Shown here one piece after another: positions 44,944 through 53,884 of a stretch of DNA of 64,000 nt. The stretch's first letter is position 1. Each line of letters starts with the position of its first letter. The DNA comes from Teichococcus aerophilus. GTDB lineage: Bacteria; Pseudomonadota; Alphaproteobacteria; Acetobacterales; Acetobacteraceae. The position numbers were made by a program, and so were the translations under genes. A model generated the notes under the pieces. It did not search any database. It saw only the letters and a program-made list of their open reading frames with translations, and was not told the DNA's origin. Location of the stretch: the NCBI RefSeq assembly GCF_014490485.1, contig NZ_JACTVA010000018.1:1-64000 (forward strand), read 5' to 3'.

Positions 44944-46518
44944 ATGGGCAGGATGGCGGCGGGCATCGCGGGGTTCACCATGGGCGCGTGGCTGGGGCTG
45001 GCGGCGCCCGCCTTGGCCGCAGGCCTGACCGTGGCGCTGCAGACCGATGCGACCAGCATGGACCCGCATGTCGCCCCCACCTTCACCACGGCGGCGTTGC
45101 AGGACCACATCTATGGCAGCCTGATCAGCCTGGACCCGGAGCTGCGGCAGGTGCCCAACCTGGCGCTGCGCTGGCAGGCGGTGGACGCGACGCGCTGGCT
45201 GGTCGAACTGCGGCCTGGCGTCACCTTCTCGGATGGGCGGGCCTTCGGCGCGGAGGACGTGGCGTTCTCCCTGCGGCGGGCCACGCTGGTGCGGCACGCC
45301 GCCGGCACCGCCGCGCCCTATGTGAAGGCCATTACCGGCATCACGGTGCTGGACCCGCTGCGGCTGGAACTGCAGACCGAGACGCCCTACCCGCAACTGC
45401 CGCTGGACCTGGCGCGGCTGCGCATCGTCTCCGCCGCCGTGGGCGAGCAGGCGGGGACGGACGCGTTCAACCGCGGCGAGGCCGCGATCGGTACCGGGCC
45501 CTACGTGCTGCGGGGGTGGACACCGGGCGAGAAGCTGGAGTTGGCGCGCAACCCGCGCTTCTGGGGCGAGGCGCCGGAATGGGACAGCGTGACCTTCCGG
45601 CCGATCGCCAGCGATGCAGCGCGGCTGGCGGCGCTGCTGTCCGGCAGCGTCGACCTGATCGACAAGGTGCCGACGCCGGACGTGGCGCGGCTGCGGCGGG
45701 AGCCGCAGGTGGCGGTGTTCGCGCATGAGGGCAACCGCACCATGTTCCTGGTGCCGGATACGGCGCGGGAGGTCAGCCCCTTCGTCACCGGCCATGACGG
45801 CCAGCCGCTGCCGGCGAACCCGTTGCGGGACGTGCGGGTGCGGCGGGCCATCTCGCTCGCCATCAACCGCAAGGCGCTGGTGGAGCGGGTGCTGGAGGGC
45901 GAAGGCAGCGTGGCCAACCAGGCGGCGCCAGTTGGCATGTTCGGCGGTTCCGCCGCCATTCCCGCGGCCGAGTGGCAGCCGGAGGCGGCGCGCGCGCTGC
46001 TGGCGGAGGCCGGCTATCCGCAAGGCTTCCGGCTGGCGCTGCATTGTTCCAACGGCCGCTATGTAGCGGACCGCGCCACCTGCCAGGCGCTGGCGCAGAT
46101 GCTGACGCGCATCGGCATCGCCGCCACGGCGGAGGCGGAGCCGCAATCGGTGTTCTACACCCGCATGTCGCGCTTCGATGCCAGCCTGTTGCTGAATGGC
46201 TGGGGCAGCATCGGCGATAATCTGGTGGTGTTGCGCCAGGCGCTGCATTCGGTGGATGCGGCGCGCGGCCTGGGCGGCTTCAATCGCGGCCGTTACGCGA
46301 ATGCCGAGCTGGACCGGTTGACCGATGCCGCCGCGCGAACCATCGACGATGGCGAACGGTCCCGCTTGCAGCAGCAGGCGATGGAAACGGCGATGGCCGA
46401 TGTCGGGCTGGTGCCGCTCTACACGCCGGCCTGGATCTGGGCCGGGCGGAAAGGGCTGCGCTACACCGCCGGGTTCGACGAAGGCACCTTCGCCACCCGC
46501 GCGACGGCGGGCCGCTGA
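44944..46518 (+). CDS. ABC transporter substrate-binding protein, family 5 (LacI-controlled)
   Basis: Periplasmic binding protein, 524 residues. ATG 44944 has GGGGGAG 7 bases before it; an upstream GTG frame would run through the palindrome and is rejected. Signal peptide GRMAAGIAGFTMGAWLGLAAPALAAG, then LTVALQTDATSMDPHVAPTF. SBP5 marks: WLVELRPGVTFSDGRAFGAEDV, IGTGPYVLRGW, RRAISLAINRKALV. No permease genes follow, only the LacI regulator 3 bp later. Ligand unknown. Confidence 0.91.
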   Translation: MGRMAAGIAGFTMGAWLGLAAPALAAGLTVALQTDATSMDPHVAPTFTTAALQDHIYGSLISLDPELRQVPNLALRWQAVDATRWLVELRPGVTFSDGRAFGAEDVAFSLRRATLVRHAAGTAAPYVKAITGITVLDPLRLELQTETPYPQLPLDLARLRIVSAAVGEQAGTDAFNRGEAAIGTGPYVLRGWTPGEKLELARNPRFWGEAPEWDSVTFRPIASDAARLAALLSGSVDLIDKVPTPDVARLRREPQVAVFAHEGNRTMFLVPDTAREVSPFVTGHDGQPLPANPLRDVRVRRAISLAINRKALVERVLEGEGSVANQAAPVGMFGGSAAIPAAEWQPEAARALLAEAGYPQGFRLALHCSNGRYVADRATCQALAQMLTRIGIAATAEAEPQSVFYTRMSRFDASLLLNGWGSIGDNLVVLRQALHSVDAARGLGGFNRGRYANAELDRLTDAAARTIDDGERSRLQQQAMETAMADVGLVPLYTPAWIWAGRKGLRYTAGFDEGTFATRATAGR

Positions 46519-46521
46519 GCG

Positions 46522-47538
46522 ATGCCGGATGACAGCATCGCCATCGTCGCCCGCCCGCGCGTGGCCGACGTTGCCCGGCTGGCGGGCGTCTCGGCGGCCA
46601 CCGTCTCCCGCATCCTGAATGGCAGCGAGATGTTCGCCGATGCGACGCGGATTCGGGTGCAGGAGGCGGCGCGGCAGCTGGGCTTCCAGCCGGACCCGGC
46701 GGCGCGTTCCCTGCGCCGCGGCCAGGGCGATAGCATCGCGCTGCTGGTGGGCGATATCGAGCAGGGCGTCTATGCCGGGCTGACGCGCCACATGCAGGCG
46801 GCCCTGGAGGATATGGGGCTGGACCTGCTGGTCTATGACCTGGCGCACCAGGAAGCCCGGCTGCGGCGCTTCCTGGAACGTGCACCGGCGCGGCGGCTGC
46901 GCGGCATCGTGCTGGCGACAACGGATACGTTGCCAGAGGATTGCATCGGGCTGTTGCGCGGCCTGATGGCGCAGCAGGTGAAGGTTATCGCGTTGCGCCA
47001 GAGGCTGGACCAGCACGGCATCGCCTCCGTCATCCAGGACGAGCACAGCGCGGCGAAGCTGGCGACGGCAGCGCTGCTGCGCAAAGGCCGGATGCCGATC
47101 GCCTTCCTTGGCCGCATCAGTGGTTCGCTGATGGGGGCGGAACGCTGCGAGGGTTATCGGGACGCGTTGCGCGAGGCTGGGCATGCGGTGGATAGCGCGT
47201 TGATATGGGATGCATCCTACCGCTACCGCGCCGGCTTCACCGCGACGGCGGAGGCGCTGCAGCGGGGCCTGGCGTTTTCGGCGATCCTGGCGGCCAGTGA
47301 CGAGTTGGCGCTGGGTGCGATCGCGGCGTTGCAGGATGCCGGCAGGAGCGTACCGGGCGACGTGGCTGTCATTGGCTTCGGCGATGCGGATTGGGCGGCG
47401 TATCAGCGCCCATCGCTGACCAGCCTGAGCGAGCATCCGGCGGAGCTCTCCGGCATCGTGCGCGGCATCCTGGAAGGCAAGGCGACCGGGCTGCTGCACG
47501 AGGTGAAGCGGCATCTGGTCGAGCGTCAGTCGGGCTAA
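46522..47538 (+). CDS. LacI-family transcriptional regulator
   Basis: 338 residues. N-terminal helix-turn-helix and hinge: VADVARLAGVSAATVSRILNGSE then LGFQPDPAARSLRRGQ. The periplasmic-binding-protein-like sensor domain follows (SIALLVGDIEQGVYAGL, LRGIVLATTD, AFLGRISGSLMGAERCEGYRDALREAG, AILAASDELALGAIAALQDAG, GDVAVIGFGDADWAAYQRPSLTSL). It starts 3 bp after the binding-protein gene, so it is in the same operon, and probably represses it through the 39-bp palindrome upstream. Confidence 0.93.
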   Translation: MPDDSIAIVARPRVADVARLAGVSAATVSRILNGSEMFADATRIRVQEAARQLGFQPDPAARSLRRGQGDSIALLVGDIEQGVYAGLTRHMQAALEDMGLDLLVYDLAHQEARLRRFLERAPARRLRGIVLATTDTLPEDCIGLLRGLMAQQVKVIALRQRLDQHGIASVIQDEHSAAKLATAALLRKGRMPIAFLGRISGSLMGAERCEGYRDALREAGHAVDSALIWDASYRYRAGFTATAEALQRGLAFSAILAASDELALGAIAALQDAGRSVPGDVAVIGFGDADWAAYQRPSLTSLSEHPAELSGIVRGILEGKATGLLHEVKRHLVERQSG

Positions 47539-47622
47539 TCTGCGGCGAGGCCTGGTTCTTTGGTGGAAAGCCGTGCGGGTTATCCGCCGCTTCCGCCTGA
47601 CATCAGCGATGTGCATGCCGCT

Positions 47623-47636
47623 GGCGGATATCCGCC
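47623..47636. other. 14-bp perfect palindrome downstream of LacI gene
   Basis: GGCGGATATCCGCC, with a partial copy (GGTTATCCGCC) about 50 bp upstream at the start of line 47575-47590. Could be a terminator stem or regulator site; no T tract follows. Confidence 0.35.
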
Positions 47637-47712
47637 ACTGGCCGGGCGAAGCGCGTCCATTTCCAGAGATGACACGGAATAACGGCGATCTTGCGATCTT
47701 CGCGGCAAAACT

Positions 47713-47746
47713 GATTCTTTCATCTTGACGCATGAATGAAAGAATC
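47713..47746. promoter_or_regulatory. Inverted repeat upstream of IclR gene, probable operator
   Basis: Arms GATTCTTTCAT (47713-47723) and ATGAAAGAATC (47736-47746), separated by 12 bases, centred about 33 bp before the IclR-type start. Perfect 11-bp arms in an otherwise GC-rich region suggest a regulator site, probably for the adjacent IclR protein. The spacer contains TTGACG, a possible -35 box. Confidence 0.6.
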
Positions 47747-47762
47747 GAGACACTGATGCGTC

Positions 47763-48527
47763 ATGAATACGATGTATTCCCATAGAATACTAAGCGAAGA
47801 GACTTCCGGCGTCAGGCCCCTGGCCTCCGCGCTGAAGATCCTGTCGCTGCTCGACCACCTGGGCACCTGCGCGGAGGCCATGCGGTTGGCGGAGCTGTCA
47901 CGCAGTCTCGGTCTTCCCCGTGCCACGCTGTATCAACGGCTGATCACGCTGGTGGAGGCCGGCTGGGTGGAGCAACTGGAGGATGGGCGGTTCCGCCTGA
48001 CCCTGCGCGCCGCGCGGTTGGCCAAGGCGGCGACCGACCAGGCCGGGCTGGGGGACCGCACGCTGCCGATCCTGCAAGCGCTGGTCAGCGAGACCGGGGA
48101 AGCCGCCTCCCTCGCCGTATTGGAGAAGGGGGAGCCGCGCATCATCCAGCGCGTGGAACCCAGCGGCATCCTGAAGGTGGAGATGCATGTCGGCGCCGCG
48201 ATGTCGCTGCGGGAAAGCGCTTCTGGCCGCGTGCTGGCGGCCTTTGCCGCCGAGCCGGTGCTGGCCGCGCTGAAATCCATGGATGCTGCCTTGCCGGACC
48301 GGGCGACGCTGCAGGCGGTGCGGCAGGCCGGGCATTCGATCTCCAGCGGGCGCAGCATCGCCGGCATCCGCGCGGCGGCGGTGCCGGTGTTCGACCATGC
48401 CGGTCGTTGCATCGCCGCCCTCTCTCTCGTCGCGCCGACGCAGCGCTTCGCCGCCGATGGCTGGATCAAACCCTTGCGGGAGGCTGCCCAACGCCTCAGC
48501 GCCCTGATGGAAGGCCGCACGCCATGA
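47763..48527 (+). CDS. IclR-family transcriptional regulator
   Basis: 254 residues, ATG 47763. Winged helix-turn-helix at about 20-85 (RPLASALKILSLLDHLG, MRLAELSRSLGLPRATLYQRLITLVEAGWVEQLEDGRFRLT), followed by the ligand-binding IclR domain (VSETGEAASLAVLEKGEPRIIQRVEPSG, MSLRESASGRVLAAFA, RSIAGIRAAAVPVFDHAGRCIAALSLVAPT). It overlaps the next gene by 4 bases (ATGA), so the regulator is transcribed with the cluster it presumably controls. Around its start, GAATAC/GTATTC repeats may be extra operator half-sites. Confidence 0.93.
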   Translation: MNTMYSHRILSEETSGVRPLASALKILSLLDHLGTCAEAMRLAELSRSLGLPRATLYQRLITLVEAGWVEQLEDGRFRLTLRAARLAKAATDQAGLGDRTLPILQALVSETGEAASLAVLEKGEPRIIQRVEPSGILKVEMHVGAAMSLRESASGRVLAAFAAEPVLAALKSMDAALPDRATLQAVRQAGHSISSGRSIAGIRAAAVPVFDHAGRCIAALSLVAPTQRFAADGWIKPLREAAQRLSALMEGRTP

Positions 48528-50230
48528 TGCCTGACGCGATGACCGCATCGCCCCCTCCCCCCCCTGGCCCACGCGACCCGAACCTGCTGATGCGGCCGGA
48601 ACGGCTGGCGGCGATGCAGCCCAGCCGCGTCAGCGCATCCCGCGCGCTGATGGCGCAGATGCTGCGGGAAGGCTGGCGCATCACCACGCGGCGATTCGAG
48701 ATCGGTCCCGATTCGGTCGGGACGGCGGTGTACGACATCGCGGCGCCGGGCGGCCAGTTCAGCTTCCTGGCCTATTCCAACGCACCGAAGCGGGAGGGCC
48801 GCACCGGGCGCATCATCGGCCGCAGCTGGGACATGACCGGCGCGCTGGTGGAAGGCGTGGCCGATGACGCGGTGATCGAGGCCACGCGGCAGGAATTGCC
48901 GAAGCTCTATGCCGGGCGGGCCACACCGGGCACGCTGGTGTGGTGCCGTTCCAACCGCAGCATGCGCATCTTCGATGCCACTGTCAGCGCCCTGGCCGAG
49001 GGGCGCCAGCCGGAGGTCTCGCTGCTGGCGCAGGCCTGCTACCTGATGCGCAATACCGGGCTGGACGGCAACGGCACCTTCGGCACCCGTTCCTTCCTGG
49101 CGCTGGAGGAGGGGCATCCGCTGCGGCACCCGTTGGCGGCGCAGATGCTCTCCGCCTACATGATGCGGGAGTTCGCGGCGGATCTGGTGAACCACCTGGC
49201 CGCGCTGCAATCGCCCGCCGCCGTGGCGCTGGAGACGCAGCGGCGGCGCTTCCTGGGCATCGGCAATGGCTCGGCGCTGGGGTTGATCCTGTTCATCAAC
49301 AACCACCCACGCCTGATCCATGCCTGGATCAGCGCGCGGGAGCAGGCGATCGTCGCCGCGCAATCCCTGGCGCTGGCGGCGGGCGATGCGCGGCTGGATC
49401 GTCTGCGAAGCCTGTTGCTGCGGGCAGCGACGTTCCGGCGGCAGGACCGGATGGTCTATGACGCCTTCGCCCCGAGCGCGCGGATTGCCGCGGAGCTGGA
49501 GCAGGTGGCGGCGCTGCTGCCCGAGTTGGACCTGACGGCGCCCTATCCGCTGGCGGCGCTGTCGGCGGCGGTGGAGGCGCGCTTCCATCCGGAGACCAGC
49601 GAGACGCTGCTCTCCCTGATGATCGAGCTGGTGCCGGAAGAAGCCGACAGGCTGGCCATGGGCATGATCGTCAGCGAGGAGTTGCAGGTACAGGGCAGCA
49701 TGCGCAACGCGGCGCTGCGGGCGCTGCTGCGACAAGATTATGCCTGGGCGCTGGAGTGGGACATGCAGGCGGAGGGTGCCTACCGCCATGTCTGGTACAA
49801 ATCCGCCACGGCGGAGGAGCCACGGCGCGGCCCGCGGGAGGAAGCGCCCGACGCCTTCAACCTGGGCCTGGACCTGCCGGGCCAGGTGCAGGCGCTGGAC
49901 GCCGCCCTGGCGCAGCGGCCGGCGGATGAGCCCGTAGGGAGGCTGTTGCTGCAACAGCCCGGCCTGCGCGCCATCGTCGCCCGGGTCCAGGGGCTGGCGG
50001 GGCTGTCTTACCATTCGCCGCACACCAACATCATGGCTGACGATTTCGTGCCGGCGCATCTGGTGCGGTTGATGAACGTCACGCTGCACGGCGTGGACAA
50101 GACGCGGGACTACCTGAACCGCAACCTGCGCGGCGTGCTGTTCCATGGTGCGCCGGTGGCCAGCGAGCTGGGCCAGGAGACCGACCAGATCTGGTTCTAC
50201 CCCGCCGAGCCTTCGGAGCACGCACGATGA
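48524..50230 (+). CDS. Unrecognised 568-residue protein in IclR/dipeptidase/ABC cluster
   Basis: Starts ATG 48524, coupled to the IclR gene by a 4-base overlap and to the next gene in the same way. No signal peptide or membrane helix. A Pro-rich start (SPPPPPGPRDPN) leads into a globular protein with distinctive segments: FEIGPDSVGTAVYDIAAPGG, SNRSMRIFDATVSALAEG, YLMRNTGLDGNGTFGTRSF, RRFLGIGNGSALGLILFINNHP, LSYHSPHTNIMADDFVPAHLVRLMNVTLHG. None matches a fold I know. The coding bias matches its neighbours, so it is a real gene. Context suggests a cytoplasmic enzyme acting on the transported compound. Confidence 0.85.
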   Translation: MMPDAMTASPPPPPGPRDPNLLMRPERLAAMQPSRVSASRALMAQMLREGWRITTRRFEIGPDSVGTAVYDIAAPGGQFSFLAYSNAPKREGRTGRIIGRSWDMTGALVEGVADDAVIEATRQELPKLYAGRATPGTLVWCRSNRSMRIFDATVSALAEGRQPEVSLLAQACYLMRNTGLDGNGTFGTRSFLALEEGHPLRHPLAAQMLSAYMMREFAADLVNHLAALQSPAAVALETQRRRFLGIGNGSALGLILFINNHPRLIHAWISAREQAIVAAQSLALAAGDARLDRLRSLLLRAATFRRQDRMVYDAFAPSARIAAELEQVAALLPELDLTAPYPLAALSAAVEARFHPETSETLLSLMIELVPEEADRLAMGMIVSEELQVQGSMRNAALRALLRQDYAWALEWDMQAEGAYRHVWYKSATAEEPRRGPREEAPDAFNLGLDLPGQVQALDAALAQRPADEPVGRLLLQQPGLRAIVARVQGLAGLSYHSPHTNIMADDFVPAHLVRLMNVTLHGVDKTRDYLNRNLRGVLFHGAPVASELGQETDQIWFYPAEPSEHAR

Positions 50231-50928
50231 ACCACGCCTGCCAGAGCGGGGACATGACGCCCGTGACGCTGCTGCCGCGCGAGGTGCGGCTGGTGGTGGA
50301 ACGTATCCTGCTGTTGACGCCGTTGCCGGCCGGCATGGTGCCGGCGGTGCGCGACGTGCTGCTGTACTCGGCCGCCGCCGGGCTGGGCGGCCTGCCTGCC
50401 CTGCGGCGGGATTTCGCGGCGCTGCGCGATGCCCGGCCCGATGCCGCCGCCCTGCACGAGGCCGGGCATGGGGAGGCACGGCTGGAAGCCCACGGCCAGC
50501 ATAGCTGGGTGGTGCTGCCGATGGCGCTGGATGTGCTGGCCGAGCTGGTGGCGGCGCATGGCAGCGGCCGCCTGGCCATCCAGGACGCCCTGGCGCCCGA
50601 GGAACTGGCGACCGCCTGCGCCATGGGCGGCCGGCTGGGGCTGGCCATCACCCTGGCGGATGCCAGCCCGTCGGGCGTCATCCTGACCGCCACGCCCGGC
50701 GGCGGGGAGGACCCGGTGCTGGCACGCGCGCTACGCGACGGCATCCCGACCGAGGCGGCGTTGTGGTGGGAGTTGCACCATCTCTCCAATACCTCGCTGA
50801 GCCCGGACACGCCGGAGTCGCGCCGGCATGCCGGCCCGGTGATCGTGCTGGAGGATGGCCGCGTCATCGGCCGCAGCGACCATGATGACGACACCGACAT
50901 GTCCCTGCTGACCGAGAAGGCTTCCTGA
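50227..50928 (+). CDS. Unrecognised 233-residue protein in IclR/dipeptidase/ABC cluster
   Basis: Starts ATG 50227 (ATGA overlap) and ends in a 1-base overlap (TGATG) with the dipeptidase gene. Soluble by composition. Visible features: EVRLVVERILLLTPLPAGMVPAVRDVLLYS helices, HSWVVLPMALDVLAELVAAHG, WWELHHLSNTSLSPDTPESRRHAGPVIV, and a very acidic C-terminal stretch DHDDDTDMS. No family recognised. The strict coupling suggests it works with the 568-residue protein, perhaps as a subunit. Confidence 0.83.
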   Translation: MNHACQSGDMTPVTLLPREVRLVVERILLLTPLPAGMVPAVRDVLLYSAAAGLGGLPALRRDFAALRDARPDAAALHEAGHGEARLEAHGQHSWVVLPMALDVLAELVAAHGSGRLAIQDALAPEELATACAMGGRLGLAITLADASPSGVILTATPGGGEDPVLARALRDGIPTEAALWWELHHLSNTSLSPDTPESRRHAGPVIVLEDGRVIGRSDHDDDTDMSLLTEKAS

Positions 50929-51902
50929 TGCTGATTGACGCGCTGCAATGCGGCCACTTCTCGCGCGAGGTGTTTTCCCAGCTGCGGCAGGGCGGGGTTT
51001 CCGCCGTGACCGTGACCTGCGGGTTCTGGGAGGACCCGATGGAGTCCTTCGACTCGCTGGGCAAATGGCGTGACCTGGTGGGCGAGAACGCGGACCTGGT
51101 GGCGCTGGCCCGGACGCCGGCGGAGATCGAGGCCGTGGCCGCCTCGGGCCGCACCGCCATCGTGCTGGGTTTCCAGAACACGGACCTGTTCGGCAACCGC
51201 ATCCGGCTGGTGGAGATGTTCGCCGAGCTGGGCGTGCGGGTGGTGCAGTTGACCTACAACAACCAGAACTCGGTCGGCGGCAGTTGCTACGAGGCCGAGG
51301 ATAGCGGCCTTGCCCGCTTCGGCAGAGAACTGGTGCGGGAGATGAACAGCGCCGGCATCCTGATCGACTGCTCCCATGTCGGGGAGAGGACGACGCTAGA
51401 TACCATCCGGCATTCGCAGAAGCCGATCGCGGTGACGCATGGCAATGCGCGCAGCGTGTTCGACCACAGCCGCAACAAGAGCGACGACATCCTGCACGCG
51501 TTGCGGGAGAGCAAAGGCGTCATCGGCTGCGCCGTCTACCGCAACATCACCGGCGACTATTTCTGCGCTTCCGCCCGCAACTGGGCGGAGATGGTGGCGA
51601 AGACGGTGGAGATCGCCGGCATCGATTCCGTCGGCATCGGCACGGATTACGGCCACGACAACGGCCCGGCCGATTACGCCTGGATGCGGATGGGGCGCTG
51701 GACCCGGCATGTCGATTATGGCGCCTCCGCCCCCGGCAAGCCACTGAAGACGCCACGTGCGGAATGGCTGGCGGAGGGTGTCTCCGGCCTCGGCAAGATT
51801 GCCGGCGGGCTGAAGGAAGTGGGCTTCCATGATGATGAGATCGCCAAGCTGACGCATGGCAACTGGATGCGCCTTTACGGGGAAACCTTCCGGCAGGGCT
51901 GA
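50928..51902 (+). CDS. Peptidase M19 (membrane/renal dipeptidase) family protein, atypical active site
   Basis: 324 residues from ATG 50928. The M19 TIM barrel is clear: GKWRDLVGENADLVALARTPAEIEA, LGVRVVQLTYNNQNSVGGSCYEAEDSGLARFG, ILIDCSHVGERTTLDTI, KPIAVTHGNARSVF, and SVGIGTDYGHDNG. However, the usual N-terminal zinc motif HxD (as in DGHND) reads DALQCGHFS here, so two metal ligands appear missing or displaced. No signal peptide, unlike exported dipeptidases. Activity on dipeptides is uncertain; it may act on another amide in this pathway. Confidence 0.88.
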   Translation: MLIDALQCGHFSREVFSQLRQGGVSAVTVTCGFWEDPMESFDSLGKWRDLVGENADLVALARTPAEIEAVAASGRTAIVLGFQNTDLFGNRIRLVEMFAELGVRVVQLTYNNQNSVGGSCYEAEDSGLARFGRELVREMNSAGILIDCSHVGERTTLDTIRHSQKPIAVTHGNARSVFDHSRNKSDDILHALRESKGVIGCAVYRNITGDYFCASARNWAEMVAKTVEIAGIDSVGIGTDYGHDNGPADYAWMRMGRWTRHVDYGASAPGKPLKTPRAEWLAEGVSGLGKIAGGLKEVGFHDDEIAKLTHGNWMRLYGETFRQG

Positions 51903-51944
51903 CGGCACCGCGGCGGGCGCCGCATGACATTTGGGGGGCGTAGC

Positions 51945-53006
51945 ATGCAGAACCACAAGCAGGGCCATCTGGGCCGCCGCGCCGCGCTGGCGCTGGGGGG
52001 CGGCGTCGTCACGGCGCTGGCGGCGCCGAACGTCCGGCGCCTGCGGGCGGCGGAGGTGTTGTTCGTCAACACCTGGGGCGGCATCTGGGAACGGGCCGCC
52101 ATCAAGAACCTGTTCGAGCCCTTCACCAAGGATACCGGCATCGAGATCCGCCCGGTCTCCCCGGTCTCCTTCGCCAAGCTGGCGCAGCAGGTCCGCAGCG
52201 GCGCCTATGAGTTCGACGTGACGACGCTGGGCGGCGGCGAGATCATCCGCGCCAACCAGGCGAAGATCATCGAGCCGCTGGAGGGCACCGACCTGGCGAA
52301 GAGCCCGCCCTTCCCCGGCGCGGTGTTCCAGAACGGCGCCACCAGCCACGCCTTCGCCACCGTCATCGCCTACCAGAAGGCGCGCTACCCGAATGGCGCG
52401 CCCGCCGGCTGGGCGGATTTCTGGGACCAGGGGAAGTTCCCCGGCTCCCGCTGCATGCAGCGCTATGCCAGCCGCGTGCTGCCGCTGGGGCTGGTGGCGG
52501 ATGGGGTGCCGACCGACACGCTCTACCCGATGGATATCGACCGTGCCTTCCGCAGCCTGGACAAGATCAAGCCAGCGACGCGGGTGTGGTGGACGCAGGG
52601 CCAGCAATCGCAGCAATTGCTGCGCGATGGCGAGATCGACATGATCGCATTGTGGCACGCCCGGGTGCTGGAGCTGCAGGACGAAGGCAAGCCGGTCGAG
52701 ATCGTCTGGAACCAGGCGCAGATCGACCGTGCCTACTGGGTCGTCGCCAAGGGCACGCCGCGCCGGGATGCGGCGCTGCGCTACATCGAGGCGGCGCTGA
52801 AGCCGGAGCGGCTGGCCGGCTTCTGCCGCGATGCCATGCTGGGCCCGTTGAACCCCGCCGCCTTCAACCATCTGAGCGAGGCCGAGGCCGCGCGCATGCC
52901 GACCGCGCCCGCCTACAAGGGCAAGGTGTTCGAGCAGGACGTGCTGAATTTCGGCGGCGACGTCAATGCGGTGACGCAGCGCTTCGAGCGCTGGATCGGC
53001 GCTTGA
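51945..53006 (+). CDS. ABC transporter substrate-binding protein (PotD/family 1-like)
   Basis: 353 residues from ATG 51945 (GGGGGGC upstream). The N terminus has twin Arg before a hydrophobic stretch (LGRRAALALGGGVVTALAAPN), so Tat export is possible. The mature part is PotD-like: VLFVNTWGGIWERAAIKNLFEPFTKDTGIEIRP, FDVTTLGGGEIIRANQAKIIEPL, GWADFWDQGKFPGSR, LRDGEIDMIALWHARV. It begins 42 bp after the dipeptidase gene and is followed by matching permeases and ATPase. Such systems import polyamines, but opines and amino-acid derivatives are also known; ligand unknown. Confidence 0.92.
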   Translation: MQNHKQGHLGRRAALALGGGVVTALAAPNVRRLRAAEVLFVNTWGGIWERAAIKNLFEPFTKDTGIEIRPVSPVSFAKLAQQVRSGAYEFDVTTLGGGEIIRANQAKIIEPLEGTDLAKSPPFPGAVFQNGATSHAFATVIAYQKARYPNGAPAGWADFWDQGKFPGSRCMQRYASRVLPLGLVADGVPTDTLYPMDIDRAFRSLDKIKPATRVWWTQGQQSQQLLRDGEIDMIALWHARVLELQDEGKPVEIVWNQAQIDRAYWVVAKGTPRRDAALRYIEAALKPERLAGFCRDAMLGPLNPAAFNHLSEAEAARMPTAPAYKGKVFEQDVLNFGGDVNAVTQRFERWIGA

Positions 53007-53014
53007 GCGCCGTC

Positions 53015-53881
53015 ATGGACGAGGCGGCGGGCAGCCCGGCGGTGAGCCGGCGGATCGCGCCCCAGCGCGCCTCGCTCCGCCCCTGGCTGCTGCTGATGCC
53101 GCTGCTGGTGTTCCTGGCCGCCTTCTTCCTGGTGCCGCTGGCCCAGGTGGCGATGATGAGCGTGACGGAGCCTGAATTCGGCTTCGGCCACTACGCGTCC
53201 ATCGCCACCGACGGCTTCTACCTGCGCGTGCTGGCGGATACCTTCGCCACCGCGCTGCTGGTCGCCACGTGCTGCCTGGTGCTGGGCTTTCCGCTGGCCT
53301 ACGCCATGGCCGCGGCCTCCCCCAACATGGCGGCCGCGATGATGATCGTGGTGACGATGAGTTTCTGGACCAGCTTCCTGGTCCGCACCTATGCCTGGAT
53401 GGTGCTGCTGGGGCGCAGCGGGCCGATCGCCGCGCTGCTGGACTGGATCGGCCTGCCGCATGGCGAGTTGCTGTTCACCCGCTTCAGCTCCACCATCGCC
53501 ATGACGCATATCCTGCTGCCCTACATGGTGGTCAGCCTCTACGCCGTGCTGCGCAAGATCGAGCCGTCGCTGCTGCGCTCGGCCGCCAGCCTGGGGGCCT
53601 CGCCGACATCCGTGCTGCGGCATGTGGTGCTACCGCTGGCGGCACCGGGGGTGGTGAACGGGCTGACGCTGGTGTTCGTGCTGTGCCTGGGCTTCTACGT
53701 CACGCCCATCCTGCTCGGCAGCCCGCGGGAGCAGATGGTGGCCGGCGTCATCGGCCAGCAGATCGAAGAGTTCCTGAATTTCGGCGAGGCATCGGCGCTG
53801 GCCGTGGTGCTGCTGGCCAGCACGCTCATCGTGCTCGGCCTGTATCACCGCCGCTTCGGCCTCGACAAGCTCTGGGGTTAG
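53015..53881 (+). CDS. ABC transporter permease, PotB type
   Basis: Inner-membrane permease, 288 residues from ATG 53015 (a TTG at 53003 overlapping the previous stop is possible). Six predicted helices, beginning RPWLLLMPLLVFLAAFFLVPLAQVAMMSV. EAA loop: LLRSAASLGASPTSVLRHVVLPLAAPGVV. Partner of the PotC-type protein 3 bp downstream. Confidence 0.93.
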   Translation: MDEAAGSPAVSRRIAPQRASLRPWLLLMPLLVFLAAFFLVPLAQVAMMSVTEPEFGFGHYASIATDGFYLRVLADTFATALLVATCCLVLGFPLAYAMAAASPNMAAAMMIVVTMSFWTSFLVRTYAWMVLLGRSGPIAALLDWIGLPHGELLFTRFSSTIAMTHILLPYMVVSLYAVLRKIEPSLLRSAASLGASPTSVLRHVVLPLAAPGVVNGLTLVFVLCLGFYVTPILLGSPREQMVAGVIGQQIEEFLNFGEASALAVVLLASTLIVLGLYHRRFGLDKLWG

Positions 53882-53884
53882 CGC

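Noticed and set aside
43477-47733. 1418-codon minus-strand open frame
   Set aside because: Only its last 427 codons (from ATG 44760) are the LprI-like gene; the rest is antisense to the binding-protein and LacI genes, which have intact domains.
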